A stretch of 64,000 nucleotides of DNA from Sclerurus mexicanus (Eukaryota; Chordata; Aves; Passeriformes; Furnariidae): NCBI GenBank assembly GCA_013396755.1, contig VWZF01007063.1:142351-206350 (forward strand). Direction: 5' to 3'. The notes below the pieces were generated by a model, which saw nothing but the letters and a program-made list of their open reading frames with translations, was not told the DNA's origin and ran no database searches. Below, piece by piece: positions 28,392-40,612 of the stretch; position 1 is the stretch's first letter, and every line of letters starts with the position of its first letter. A program made the translations under genes and the position numbers.

Positions 28392-31300
28392 GCTGTCCTC
28401 CAAACGGCCAAAAGCTGCTTTATCATGTGTTGCTGCCAGCGTATTTGAGAAGTGCCATCCACTCTAGAGGGACACGGGGGATGGGGATGCTGGAGGAGCT
28501 GTTAGACCTTGTTCCCTGGCACCCTGCTCCTGGGTGGCCATAGGGCCACTGTGCTGCAGCCACAGCTCTGCTGGGCTTTCTCAAACTGTGCTTCAACCCA
28601 TTTACATTCTTTGTGTCTTATGGTGGTATGGGCACTGTGCAGTGGGGCGTGCTCAGGGAATGTCAGATCTCACAGCTAGGCTGGGCAGACTGAGATGTGG
28701 GGCATCAACTTCTGTGAGAGTGTTGCCCTACTGCAATTACATAAAGCTTGCTGGTCTTACAGGGTGTTTACATACATTTGAAGTAGAGTGAATCAAATGG
28801 AAGTAAAAGATAAAGAGAACAAATGTGGACTTCATGAAGATTTATAACATGTCCAAACTCAGGAGAAAAATTTGCAGTAATGATCTAGCAGATGAAAATA
28901 AGTTGCTTTGCATTACTAATAGCCAGTTTACATTACAAATCTCTATCCCATATTGCGCAGTATGCATACATTATATAATGTCCTCCCTATCTCAAGTGGA
29001 TAAATAACTAGCACAAAGCCAAGAAGATTTATAGCATGAATGAGTATCTCTCTATTACTCTTTTCTGACTAAGTTTCTGTAACTATTTCTATTGCACATT
29101 AATTACTTCACTGGCCAAGCTAATTCCTTCAGTAACTCCCTTGGCTCCAGTGGAAGCACTCCAAAGATGGTTTTGAGGTGTACAATAAAACAGGCCGTAC
29201 AGTGAATAGATGGATGTTATAAAACAAAGTACTCTCCCTAATTGGCAATGGCATCATCTCACCACCCCAGAGCAAATGGATTGTTTCTACTTTACTTACA
29301 GCTATCACTGTTACAGGCCAGTCACTTATTTCTTTTCTTTTTCTATTGTTTGTATTCTAAAGCAATTAGCTCCTTGGAAACTATTTTTCCTTTCACCTGG
29401 AGACAAATGCTACTTCTGCTTATGTTTTTATTGTTACTAGAAACTAATATGACCTTGGGTGTTCTGATAGAAATGTACCATTGTACTCAGACTGCCTGTC
29501 ACCTTGCAGCTAAAGTTCCCAAAACACATTGCCCATCTTATGCCTCCCAGCACTCAGAAGGTAAATAGGTACTTCTATAGATGTTTAACAGACAAGAAAA
29601 GTTACAGCTCTGTCTTGCCTGGAAAATTCTAATGGGTTTAGAGTTCTTGCCTTTTGGGAATGGTCCTTGCACATTTACTCGCCAGCTGTTCCTTCTGGTG
29701 GAAATCTGAACGTTCCTTGGTGGACTGTGCATCTAAATGGACTTTATGTTGTGGGTGGAGGTTACATCAGTGCTCTGACAGTTTGTGTAAGGGCCTGGGT
29801 CTGCTACAACAAGCTTTTACATTTCTTCCTAACATGTGTTTCAGATCACTGCAGAATTATCACATCGTCACACAAATGATCAATGCTGGTTTGAGTCCAG
29901 GAGGGAACCAAATTTAAAAGGAAACTGCATATGCACAAGTTCAGAATTTTAAATGGGAGCTGCTGCTGAAAAGCCCATAGGAAAATCCTGGTCCATATTG
30001 AGGTAAGAACAATGTCTTTATAGCTGTAAAATTTCAGACCCAATTTTTCCAGAGTGCTTGGCAGCATTAATCAAGATGAAAAAAATTGCCAGATTTGTGT
30101 TAATTATGCATGTGCAACAGTCCAGGAAATATGGAAAATCTTAAAATTATGAGAAAGGAGTTTGATGTTCTATTTAATATTTAATTTCATTGACACACCC
30201 CCATAATTAACCAAAAGTTAAATTGTGCCTGCACTTGTTAAAATGCATATGGGCTGACACTAAGCATGAACATTTTCAGTCTTAAAGGAATAAAATTGAG
30301 AAAATGGCAAGCAATCAGAAACAAAAGTTACATTACGTGCCTAACTATTGTATCTATAGTGACCACTACTACTGCTATTATAATACACAAGAGGATTTGA
30401 AAGCATTTAGATTTGCCTTTTCAGCTGACAATCTGCCACAGGTGCTGTGCCATTATAAATAACTATTCAGCTGTTATGCGTTATTGTCTAAATCACCATT
30501 TTGAACCTGAAGTATAAGCTGTACAACCCATAGATCAAATCTGAGAAATTGGCTCTTGTTTACAATGTAGTTATTTTAAAGGAAGAAAATACCCAGTAAA
30601 TCAAACTCACAAAGAATTTTAATTATGCTACTTGTTCCTAGGAGCAGTATTACAGTTTCACATTCCAACACTGTGTGCATGGGAAATGTAATACACAACA
30701 CCTGTTAACAATACATACTCTGATGAATGCTTGGCTAAAAATTGGTTTCTGATTTTTTTTTAATTATATAGAGTGGGGAGAAAGAAGATTGAGTCCATTT
30801 TTTTCTGTAAGCAGACAAATAGTATCTATTTAGTATAATGATTTACATTTTACCATCAGATGAAATCATATAGGGGAATTTTTTTTTGACTGATACAGGA
30901 ATAATTAGGATTACTCTATCATTATTACGTGAGTGATAATAGGATTCATGAATAGCAGCAAAAGGTGTAGGTAGGACTGGAAAAATGGTTTCCATTATAA
31001 TCCCCTACTTGCAGCCTCTGATTTTTAATTCTCATTTGGCATCAAAAATTTACATGGTTGAGTTCAACTTAAAAAATGCTTTATTTGGATTGCATTCCAT
31101 TTCTTTACATTTTCAACAAAACTTTTCACTGTGGTTGTGAGAAAAAAAATATTTCTCTGATATGTATATAAAACATCCAGTTACAGTTTATACTTTAAAA
31201 TGCAGCCGAGGCAGTTAAAATTTAAATAGTCGTTTATCAAGAGTAATGTCTGGCTTGAGTAACATGCGAAAGGTGGTTACCAAGAAGGAACACATGATCC

Positions 31301-34300
31301 GTGTGGTGGTGTAAAAGCAAGAGGTGGAAGAAAAATTAGATTGTGTCTGATAAACCCAGGAGATAAATCTTTAAGTCAGTTTTGTGTAGGAGAGCCTATA
31401 ATCATCTTTTGAAGCTAAATATGGTTTTGGAGTTTGATCTTCTTTTCATCAAAGGGAGTTTCAAAATTTACATCAGAGGAAGGAAAGAGGCAGAAATCAC
31501 AGTTGAAAGAGCATCCCTGATCCTCCATTTTGGGGACTTCTCTTTTTTCCTGCAGTCAAGTTCTAATTGATAGTTTTATAAAGAAGTAATGGCTCAGTCT
31601 TCCCATCCTTGCATTGGCCGAACTCCTCTGGATTTGCCTGTGGATTGCTGAGCTGCTGTCCTGCCCAGGAGGCTGCAGCACCGAGTCAAGGCAGCCCTGA
31701 CCAGGGATGACAGCGGGCGGGCGCATCGCTGATCCTGAGCACGCTGAAGGGTTGAGGAGAACAACTGCAAATGGTACTCGTGCAGCCTAACAAAGCCGTG
31801 TGCTTCTCAAGACAAATGCTCTCCCTGCAGGGTTCCCAGGGAACAAAGGAAGTCGTGGCCTTTACAAAGTACACAAATGGAAGAAATACTTGTATACAAA
31901 GTCTGACTCACAGCTCATGTAAAGAATATGACAAACTTCTTACTCTAATTCATTAACTCTAAATAATGTGCTTTCAAATGCCATCCCCAGAAGCAGTTTC
32001 TATTGGCGCTATTTTTCCTCCTGGTGCCAAAGATTGTTTTAAAAGAATTATGGGAAATGACAGCAGTAGAACTAAAGTTCGATTTTTCACAGATGAAACT
32101 ACAAAATGCATGGAGTAATGTAATCCAGTCAGACAAGTGAGTAAATTATATCTTGGTTGCAACAACGCACCACTTGCTGAATATCAATAAGGATATGTTC
32201 CCTTCCTTAGAGTAAAAATAATATTTGCTGTTAATGTAAATGGTTCTGAATGTCCCTGGCAGTATAGGCACAGATGCCAAACAGCATTGAAATTGAACAG
32301 AATCTCATATGCTTCATTTGCGAGGAAGAGGAAGACCACGCGTTCACAGATGTTAAAACAAGGAGGATGATTCATTTTATTTTGCTTTACCATAATTGAA
32401 ACTCCATTAACTTCTATCATCTTCTTTCAAATTTCAAGTAAATGAGAAAAGCATAAACTCCAGTTCAAGGAACATTGTCAAACAGTGCACTGGGGTTTTC
32501 ATTCTGCTTCTAAATTTCCTAGGGTAAGTATGTGGGTAACTCTGCTCCCTGTGGACTAAAATATACCGGTGTTGTCCATAACTCAACAGGCACAGGTATC
32601 AGCAGAGTACATGGGAGCGCTGTCCCATCTTTCTCTTTCTTTGCATTTTGAGGTCCAAGAGGCTGAAGAATTTGAGGATGGATTAATCAGGCTTCTACTC
32701 TACAAGAGGCTAATTCTGCCTCATATAAATCAATTAATAAATATCTTTTGGAAGCATTTGACCCCTGTTCTAGAAGAAACCCATGAATGTTCTGTATGAC
32801 ATCGCACACAGAGCTCATGTGCAGTTAAAGTGATATTCTTAGCACAAATATATGTGCTGGCCTCGAGTCCTCTGCTCAATGAGTTTTATTTTTACTAGAA
32901 GTAATATACTTAAGCTCTCTAGAGCTCTGCAAGTTCATTTTTTACATGCAACTACATAATCTTTTTGGAGTGAATATGGACATTAACTCCTCCTTGCAGC
33001 TCTCTATAAACATATGCTTGCACAGCAGATATTTCAAATTCAGAATCCACGAAGGAAAGTGCTCCCAGGACTGATTACTGAGTTATATACCCTTTTATTT
33101 TAATGTACTCTGCCAAGATGAGTCCATAACCTCCAATGAGTCAGGGAAGAAAAGGGGAAGGGCAATACAAACAGCTTTGTTGTAATTTTAGCCCTATTGC
33201 CCAGTGATCACAGAATAACCTTTATGCTTAAATATTTAAGGAGACTGCATGGACATGTGCTCATCCACTCACTGGGATTTGTACTCAGTGATTCCAAGTA
33301 CACAAGGGGAAGATACATGTGACCCCTAACCCAATTTATTACTTGGTTCAGGTGGCAGGGACACTTAGAATGTTTTGCTAGACTGCAGAGTGACAAATTT
33401 CACTCTCTTGAATAGACCTCGCTCTGTAAAGTGGAGATGCATTTGCTGTACTGACTCTCCAGGTGTTGCTGCTATAGTTGGCATCCTACTCCAAGACATC
33501 ACTTAAAAATGATGTCATGTCCCATTAATTCAGGCTTGCCAGTCAGTATTAAATAAGTAAAGAAATATCAAGACACCTTGGAAGCTGTTTGTGTAGCCCA
33601 ACAAGCAAACTATTCACAAATACACAAAGAAAAAACACAGTCAATTTAAACTGGAGATAGTGACAAGCTTAAAGCTGCACACAGATCCAGGCTGGCATAA
33701 AAGTCACAGGGCATTTTTTTTTTTCAAAAGATGGTTTGGTAAGCTCCAGTATACAAGATGACTTGTGTCTTGGGTAACTATAGTCTCTCTATTGAAAATC
33801 CTCCTGTAATTTCAGCTGGATGTATTTTTTCACTTGCTGCCTTAAATTGTTATATGTTATTCTAAAAGCTGCTTAACATCATATGGAGAAGGTGGCAAAA
33901 AATCAATAGAGTTTCACAACAAAGACATGAAAGAAGTAGAATATGAAATTTCTGAAAGAAATGATGTTCCCATTTGGGGGCAAAAGGGCAAGGACAATGG
34001 AATCAGTGAATTTTATTTTTTTTTGCAGGCTTTGGTATGTTATTAAGGTGTAATACTTTGCACAGTTGTATCTTTCTATCTTCCTTGGTCTGCCAACAGA
34101 ATGAAACAATAGTTCAAATCCAAAAGTCAGGTTTTGTCTATCAAAATGACATTTGAAGACAGGTTGCCCAAAAGATTAATATCTCATCTTTTACATGGAG
34201 AAAAATATACTCCAGTTTATGCAAACTTGTCGAGATTAAAAGTAGTTTATATCTTTAGGAAAGATAGAGAGTAGATGAGAACCTGAGCTGAAATGGTAGT

Positions 34301-35717
34301 CTGAAGAGAGAATATATGCATATGTGGTATATAAAAAACCCCTTATATATATGTTTAATATAGAAAACATATTTTATAGAGATTAGAAGTATATGTAATA
34401 TTGTATTTAACAAATATTATCTCTGCTTGCCATTATAATTTGTTTAATTTGGCTTATTGCTTCTGGTGATTTTCCCTACTACCCTAATTGGCAGGTTCTG
34501 TATTACACAACTTGTCCCCCTGAAGAATTCTGCACTCCATCAGTGCTCTCCAAAAATGCTCTCCTTTGCACTCTCAGCAAACTCAAAAACCTACACTAAG
34601 CTTATCCTAAATTGTTTGTCCATTGTCACGGTGTGATTGTGGCTGTGTAAGAATTAGGGGGTTTAGAATTACTCAACGGTCAGCACTGTTCTTTTTGTCT
34701 CATATGTTGAATTTGGGAATTCTTAGTGGATTGTTCTGGTTTGAATGATGACTTTGAGGAGACCTTGAGATCTACAGAATTTTTGGGTTTTGTTTTAGCA
34801 ATTGGTGGCCTTGAGGGTAGAAAGTTTGAAATAGCTGCAATTCCAAATTATCCACATTGCTTTATCTAATGCATCAGGTCTTGTGGTTTCGGTTCTTGTG
34901 CTAAAAGGTACTTGGAAAGGAGAAAATCCCAAGCTTTTTTAGTTCATACTTAAAGTGTACTGCAATGTTATATGCACATTTACATTATTCCTACAATGTA
35001 GTACGTAGGAAGGAACTGTCTTGAACTACTGGGTTAAATAAATTCATATTTCTGCTTGAAGTTCTTGTTGGCAAGAAAAAGTACAGGTTCCCTGGAGACA
35101 GACTACATGTCCTTTTAAGTCTTTTCTATCTAATTTTTGGGATTTCTATGAACCTCGATCCAATTTCTTGGCACTCAGCAGTCTTTTGGCTATGATCAAG
35201 AATAGAATCAATCTAAAATTTGCTTTTATCCTTCATTGAGCCATTTCTCTTTATGGGGAGAGGATAATGGAATCATTGATAGAATACATGCTTTACTACT
35301 TTCATTTCTCTGTGTGCGTATTGTTTTGAATAATTGAAAAGTTATGATTTGCTAAATTTAACTTGTACTTTCTTATTGCTGGGCCAGGTACTAACATTAC
35401 AGGTCTCTCACAATCACTGTCAAATCACATGGAAATTCTGCCTACCTATTAAATAGACATAGAGAGATACTGAGTTAGATTGTGTTGAAAAACTGAGCAA
35501 AAACAAGCAGCATCTCTTCCTAAATAACTCAGGACTCAGTCCATCCTGCTGCTGACACACCAAAGCAGTTATCCTCTTGTACTTTTATTTAAATTGGATA
35601 CTGCCTGAGAAATGGCAGAATTATCTTTTTGTTTTAACAGCAAGTTTCTCTGACAACCTGGGATTTATGTGTTTCTTTTCTAGTGCATAATCACACCCAG
35701 GATTTTTTTTTCTGAAG

Positions 35718-35741
35718 ATATATATATATATATATATATAT
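35718..35741. repeat. (AT)12 microsatellite
   Basis: Twelve uninterrupted AT dinucleotides. No gene overlaps it. It is likely polymorphic in length. Confidence 0.95.
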
Positions 35742-38115
35742 GTAAAACAGGAGAGTGTTACCTAGAGGGAATGCTGCTCCCTGGATAGAGTATCTGCAAC
35801 GAATGTTACATAGGAGCCAGGAGGGGATGATTAATTCCTGTGTTAATGCATCTATGTACAACAGTGCAGGGCTCCCTATTAAGAGCCATGTAGCACTAAT
35901 GTCCTGTTGCTTTCACAAATTACCCAGTTGTTACTAAGAGGGTCAAACCCAAATACTGTGCGTGCAAGACCTCCCTATGTACCCATGTTTCCTTGATCCT
36001 TGTCCCACAGGGCACAAGTATAAGCAATTTGTTGTTGTGAGGGCTGGCAGCCGGGGAGCTGCATGTCCATCTGATGTTGATGTAACATGCAAGGCTCCAC
36101 TAGGAATTTCCATCTGCTTTTCATCCTGAATTTGCCTATGTCTAATTACTGTGCTTGGTGATGCTTAACTAAAAGTGAATGGAAACGTGTTTGCGATTGA
36201 ACGTTTTCATAGGATCTCTGTCAATAGGAGGATGTGTGCTTAGGCCTGGAGTTTACAAAAACTTGGCTGTGTAAAAGAAGGCTTCTGAAAATTCATTCCT
36301 TCTCTTGAATTCATAAATTTCGTTTACTCCTGAAATGCAAGGACCTCTGCAAATGCATAACAAAATCACCTTGGTTATTAAAAGTTTGGAGGACTCATTG
36401 GAATATTTTGGAGCGCTTGCAGCTGCTGGTTTTGTTCCAATTGCAGGTGGCCTGCACCATCAAAGCCCTGCAAAGCTTCACTTGCAGCTGTGACCTTTAT
36501 TCCCCTTCTGACATGGACTTGTATGATGCAGGTGAACCTGCTGCCTTCCCAAATATGTGATATTGTGAGGAAGAGGAATGTATTTCTAGAAAGACAGTGG
36601 TGTCGTTCATTGTGCAGGGAGCAGCTTGTAATTGCTACGTTCATGACGTTTCAGTGCATCATTAGCAAAATGAAAATGAGGACTTGATGAAAATTGAGAA
36701 CCAGCAGCACTTTGCCCAGCCCCTGCCAGGGCTGGGTGTTAGTGGTCTTGTACAGGCACCATGAGCTGAAAACCTTTAATTAAAGACAGAAGGAAGGGAA
36801 GTATTCCCTTCAAGATCCTCATGCACTGGGTGATACCAGCCTTGGCAAAACATCTCCCAAACCTGAACTCTGCTTGCTTCTCAGACAAGTAGAAAAGCAC
36901 TTACTGTGTAATACTGTGTAAAGACAGATTTTCAAATATATTCTGTTTAAATTACACATGCTGGAACAGACACTTCCAGGGAATCTTTGCATCTAACACA
37001 GCTACACCAGTGAAGAAGGAGCTCTGATGTTCCTCTCCTCTAACCTGGAGTGTCTGTGACCATTAGAAATCATAGGAAATCTACTGTGGTTACCTGTAGT
37101 AGGAAAGGACTAGGTCAGTGTTTTAAGACTACTATTTCTGTTTGCACTTAGAAGCTTTTGCATTTGAAGGAAATCAAAAAGCCACCTCAAATACTTGCAT
37201 GCCCATGCAAATGTGGCTTTTGTAAACATGAAGTATCCACATGAAATTAGAAGGAATGATTTAATGTCACTATTGAATCCTTTCTTTTGTGTGTATTTTT
37301 TCCCTTTTTTTTTAATATCTAAGCCTTCTGACACAAACCATCTAAAAATCTAAATTGAAAAGTAGGAAGTTTAGGAGCTCACTACTGGAAATGTGAGTTG
37401 AGCTTCAATCAGCTCTTAGCTTCAATCACTTGCTCAGTGCAGGTTTTGTGTAAGAGAGAATTCTGTCCTTTAATATTGAGTAAGAGAAATGGAATTAGAT
37501 CCTTCTAAGGGCTTTGAGGGTCCACGTCTTTTGCATTGAAAATGTTCATGGAAGTCAGTGGGAATTTTCAATACCAGAGGAATGCAGGGTTGAGTCCAGA
37601 ATCTACCTGTTACCAACTAGGTAACATCAGAATAAATGTACACAATGTTATATTGCATCCAAATATGACACCTAATTCCCCAGTTTTAACACCTTACTAT
37701 GTGCAGTGCTTGCATTTCTGAATACTGTTCTTATTTGGTTAGATTTGTGTACATAGTAAAAGGGGCAGTAATACAGCTGTACAGCTGTCAGCTACAGAGC
37801 ACAGCACAAATTGTAGGAATTTGCAGTGTGGGCTCTATTTCTTTAAAATTCACAGTGTGGGCTCTATTTCTTTAAAATACTATGAATAATTCTACAAAAC
37901 ACTGCAGGATTCAGCTCTCTGAACCTCATTCAAACAGATTTCTGACTGCTTTTGGAAGCGGGATCGGTGTACATGTGTCAGTGAGGGTCAGGGTGTTTGA
38001 GAAGGAAGAGGAGCTATGGCCGTGCTGAATCTCACACCATAAATCAGAATCTTAGTGCGTAATGGGCATGTTCTTGTCTCTGGTGACCCAGCTAAGACAC
38101 AGGTACTGTACTTAG
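35742..38115. other. Non-coding stretch, no gene recognised
   Basis: No exon is supported. The segment around 37,537-37,600 carries GAAGTCAGTGGGAATTTTC and looks like another worn copy of the old palindromic repeat seen near 23,000. Two CAGCTG E-boxes 8 bp apart lie at 37,774-37,787. A short 29-bp direct repeat is listed separately. Confidence 0.5.
37824..37878. repeat. Two-copy 29-bp direct repeat
   Basis: The unit beginning CAGTGTGGGCTCTATTTC occurs at 37,824 and again at 37,853 with essentially no difference apart from the second unit's cut end. The near-identity shows a recent local duplication. It lies in non-coding DNA. Confidence 0.85.
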
Positions 38116-38458
38116 TGGTTTGCACATTTTAAGAAACTGATGATGACAATCTTCAGAAAGTGGCAAACTGCTCAGAAGCAGCAGCAGACCTTGAAACAGC
38201 TGCAGAAGTCCCAGGAGGCCCTCGCTTTATGTGGAGCACTGCAAAGAAATTGTTTTGTCATACCAGCTCCCTCAGCACATCAATAAACTTTGCAAAATAA
38301 GTTAGCGCTTTCTGTGCTCCAATTCCTGTTCAGCCACCAAATGTCTGCATGTTATTTGATCTCGCAGGTAAGTGCTATTACTCTGAATTGCTGCTGCATG
38401 CAACACAAAGCCCACAGAAAATGTTTCAGCATAGTTCAGTTCATTAGCCTTCTAAGTT

Positions 38459-38474
38459 AAAAAAAAAAAAAAAG
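38459..38474. repeat. Poly-A run followed by purine-rich tract
   Basis: Sixteen A residues are followed by a GAAGGAAGGA-type purine stretch. It could be the tail of a degraded retroelement on the + strand, but no element body is recognisable upstream. Confidence 0.8.
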
Positions 38475-38594
38475 AAGGAAGGATAGGACAAAGAGGAGAA
38501 ACAAGCAACACTGATGTGGAGTGTAATGAGAACGCGGTTCAGTCTCCAAGTCTTTTCCCACTTGCTGTGGTTTGTGTGTTGTTGTAGGTAAAAG

Positions 38595-38828
38595 CTGCCC
38601 GTGTGCCCGGGCCGCAGTAAGTCCGTGTGCCCGTTCGGGGCCGCGCTCGGGCAGCGCTGCCCGCGGGGACCGGCGCTGGGAGCGCGGCAGCTACATCGGG
38701 AGGGGCCGCGGGTCTGAGGGCACAGTGTGGTTCTGAGGTGACAGCCGTGGCTCTGAGGGCACAGTGTGGTTCTGAGGTGACAGCCGTGGTTCTGAGGGCA
38801 CAGCCGTGGGTGTGAGGTGACAGCCGTG
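38595..38828. promoter_or_regulatory. CpG-rich segment, possible promoter or CpG island edge
   Basis: In a window that is otherwise AT-rich and CpG-poor, this segment is strongly GC-rich with many CpG dinucleotides, for example CCCGGGCCGC and GGGGCCGCGC before 38,710. The right part is a minisatellite that runs into an assembly gap. The recognised + strand gene begins within the window downstream of here and lacks its 5' exon, so this is a plausible place for its promoter and first exon. The distance of about 9.5 kb to the first visible exon is ordinary for a vertebrate first intron. A repeat-derived CpG-rich patch is the alternative. Confidence 0.35.
38713..38828. repeat. GC-rich minisatellite truncated by a gap
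   Basis: Units of about 19-20 bp alternate between TCTGAGGGCACAGTGTGGT and TCTGAGGTGACAGCCGTGG types, making a 39-bp higher-order period. About six units are visible before the Ns begin. All frames through it are open because the units lack stop codons, so the alanine- and valine-rich frames readable here are not genes. The array very probably continues into the gap and is what broke the assembly. Confidence 0.9.
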
Positions 38829-39369
38829 NNNNNNNNNNNNNNNNNNNNNNNNNNNNNNNNNNNNNNNNNNNNNNNNNNNNNNNNNNNNNNNNNNNNNNNN
38901 NNNNNNNNNNNNNNNNNNNNNNNNNNNNNNNNNNNNNNNNNNNNNNNNNNNNNNNNNNNNNNNNNNNNNNNNNNNNNNNNNNNNNNNNNNNNNNNNNNNN
39001 NNNNNNNNNNNNNNNNNNNNNNNNNNNNNNNNNNNNNNNNNNNNNNNNNNNNNNNNNNNNNNNNNNNNNNNNNNNNNNNNNNNNNNNNNNNNNNNNNNNN
39101 NNNNNNNNNNNNNNNNNNNNNNNNNNNNNNNNNNNNNNNNNNNNNNNNNNNNNNNNNNNNNNNNNNNNNNNNNNNNNNNNNNNNNNNNNNNNNNNNNNNN
39201 NNNNNNNNNNNNNNNNNNNNNNNNNNNNNNNNNNNNNNNNNNNNNNNNNNNNNNNNNNNNNNNNNNNNNNNNNNNNNNNNNNNNNNNNNNNNNNNNNNNN
39301 NNNNNNNNNNNNNNNNNNNNNNNNNNNNNNNNNNNNNNNNNNNNNNNNNNNNNNNNNNNNNNNNNNNNN
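38829..39369. other. Assembly gap (541 N)
   Basis: A continuous run of N. The left flank is a GC-rich tandem repeat and the right flank begins with GC-rich sequence about 60 bases before a CR1 element. The size is probably an estimate from paired reads. Long frames that appear to cross it are artefacts of translating N. Confidence 0.99.
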
Positions 39370-39427
39370 GGGGTGTGTGGGCCTCGAGTGGCGCTGTGTG
39401 TGCGGAGCCTCCACGTGCAGGGCGCGC

Positions 39428-39872
39428 TGGAGCAGCTCTCTGAGCGGAGAGGTGGTGGAAGCTGGGCCTGTTCGGTGTGGACAAGCCTGAGAGCTGGGTG
39501 CCGCGCTCCTTGCGGTGGTGCCCAGTGCAGGACAAGGGGCAGTGGCCGTAAACTAAAACAGGAGAAGCTCCAGCTCAACACGAGAAAGAACTTGTGTGTG
39601 TTGAGGGTGGCAGAGCAGTGGCACAGGCTGCCCAGGCAGGTTATGGAGTGTCCCTCAGTGGAGACATTCCAAACCCACCTGGGACACATTCCTCTGTCGA
39701 TGCACCAGGTGATCCTGCCTTGGCAGGGGCGTCGGACTGGGTGATCTCCAGAGATCCCTGCCTTGGCAGGGGTTGGACTGGGTGATCCACAGAGGTCCCT
39801 GCCTTGGCAGGGGGATTGGACTGGGTGATCTCCAGAGGTGCCTGCCAACCCACACTGTTCTGTAAGTCTGTG
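39428..39872 (+). mobile_element. CR1 LINE 3' end fragment
   Basis: The sequence follows the familiar CR1 3' region in sense orientation. It has a GGAGCAGCTCTCTGAGCGGA-type start, AGCTGGGCCTGTTCGG, GTGGTGCCCAGTGCAGGACA, then GGCACAGGCTGCCCAGGCAG, and finally GACTGGGTGATCTCCAGAGG and CCAACCCACACTGTTCTGTA at the 3' terminus. The element is heavily 5'-truncated, as most CR1 copies are, and also lacks an internal piece near 39,470-39,500. No reverse transcriptase or endonuclease coding sequence remains. The 3' terminal unit is triplicated (see separate entry). CR1 is the dominant LINE of birds, so this supports an avian source. Confidence 0.9.
39718..39844 (+). repeat. Triplicated CR1 3'-terminal segment
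   Basis: Three consecutive units start at 39,718, 39,761 and 39,802 and measure 43, 41 and 43 bp. Each reads CCTTGGCAGGGG, then TTGGACTGGGTGATC, then CAGAG with TCCCTG or TGCCTG. A normal CR1 copy has this segment once. The expansion must have occurred in or before this copy, by slippage or by unequal exchange. Confidence 0.85.
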
Positions 39873-39949
39873 TGAAAATGCAGCATAGGTATGTACATGT
39901 GTGTGTATGTATCAGTTGTAGTGGTAGCATCACTGGGATGACAGATTTA

Positions 39950-40612
39950 GGAAGGGGAAGAAGTAAACCCAGAACAGCAGCTGGAGGAGAGGGGTTAGAG
40001 AGAAAGAACTCTGCAGACAGCAAGGCCAGCACAGAAAGAGTAGGGGATTTGCTCCAGGCACTGGGACAGAGATCCCCCCACAGCCTGTGGTGAAGGAAGA
40101 CCACGGTGAGGCAGCTGTGTCCCAGCAGCCCACCAAGGTTACAGTGGAGCAGGTGCCCATGGTGGAGCAGTTCTGGGAGGACAGTCCCCCATGGGAAGAA
40201 CCCTGTGCTGGAGTAGGGTCAGAGTATGAGAAGTCCTCCCTGTGAGGAGGCAGCTGGGTCGGAGACAACATGCAATGAACTGACTGCAACCACTACACCT
40301 TGTTCCCTTGTGCTGCTGGGGAAAGGAGATAGAGAAAACTGGGAGTTGAGCCTGGCAGTAAAGGAGTGGGGGGAGCGTGCTTTGACTTGTAATTTTCATT
40401 TCTCATTATTCTACACTAATTTCATTGGTAATACATTATTTTTTGTCCAAGCAGAGTCTGTTTTGCCAGCGATAGTAATTGGTGAGTTTCTCTGTCCTTA
40501 TCTTGACCCATGAGCCTTTTGTTATATTTCCTCTCCCCTGTTCAGCTGAGGAGGGGGCTGACAGAGAGGCTTTGGTGGGCATCTGGCGTCCAGCCTGGGT
40601 CAAACCAGCGCA
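39950..40612 (+). mobile_element. Avian LTR/ERV-type repeat fragment
   Basis: The segment resembles a repeat that is common in bird genomes and ends with a non-coding 3' region. Recognisable pieces are the GTGGAGCAG-rich middle, CCTCCCTGTGAGGAGG, TTTCTCATTATTCTACAC, GGTAATACATTATTTTTTG (a variant polyadenylation region), TCCTTATCTTGACCCATGAG and CAGCTGAGGAGGGGGCTGAC. It ends with GTCAAACCAGCGCA. I take it as an old LTR-retrotransposon/ERV-related fragment; the family name is not certain. Frames across it are short and broken, and no gag, pol or env product is preserved. Confidence 0.55.

Larger units (their letters stand above)
23069..35717. other. Non-coding stretch, no gene recognised
   Basis: No supported exon on either strand. 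The sequence is AT-rich with scattered simple tracts, including a ten-G run near 25,093-25,102. A GC-richer island at about 28,200-28,500 contains a cluster of bZIP-type motifs listed separately. Intervals 25,540-25,720 and 30,080-30,720 are rich in TAAT and ACAATGG cores and could be conserved regulatory DNA; this is a guess from composition only. Confidence 0.5.

Noticed and set aside
38444..39848. Apparent 200-385-codon open frames on both strands across 38.4-39.8 kb
   Set aside because: They run through 541 N bases translated as unknown residues and through a stop-free minisatellite and CR1 sequence; they are artefacts of the gap and repeats.
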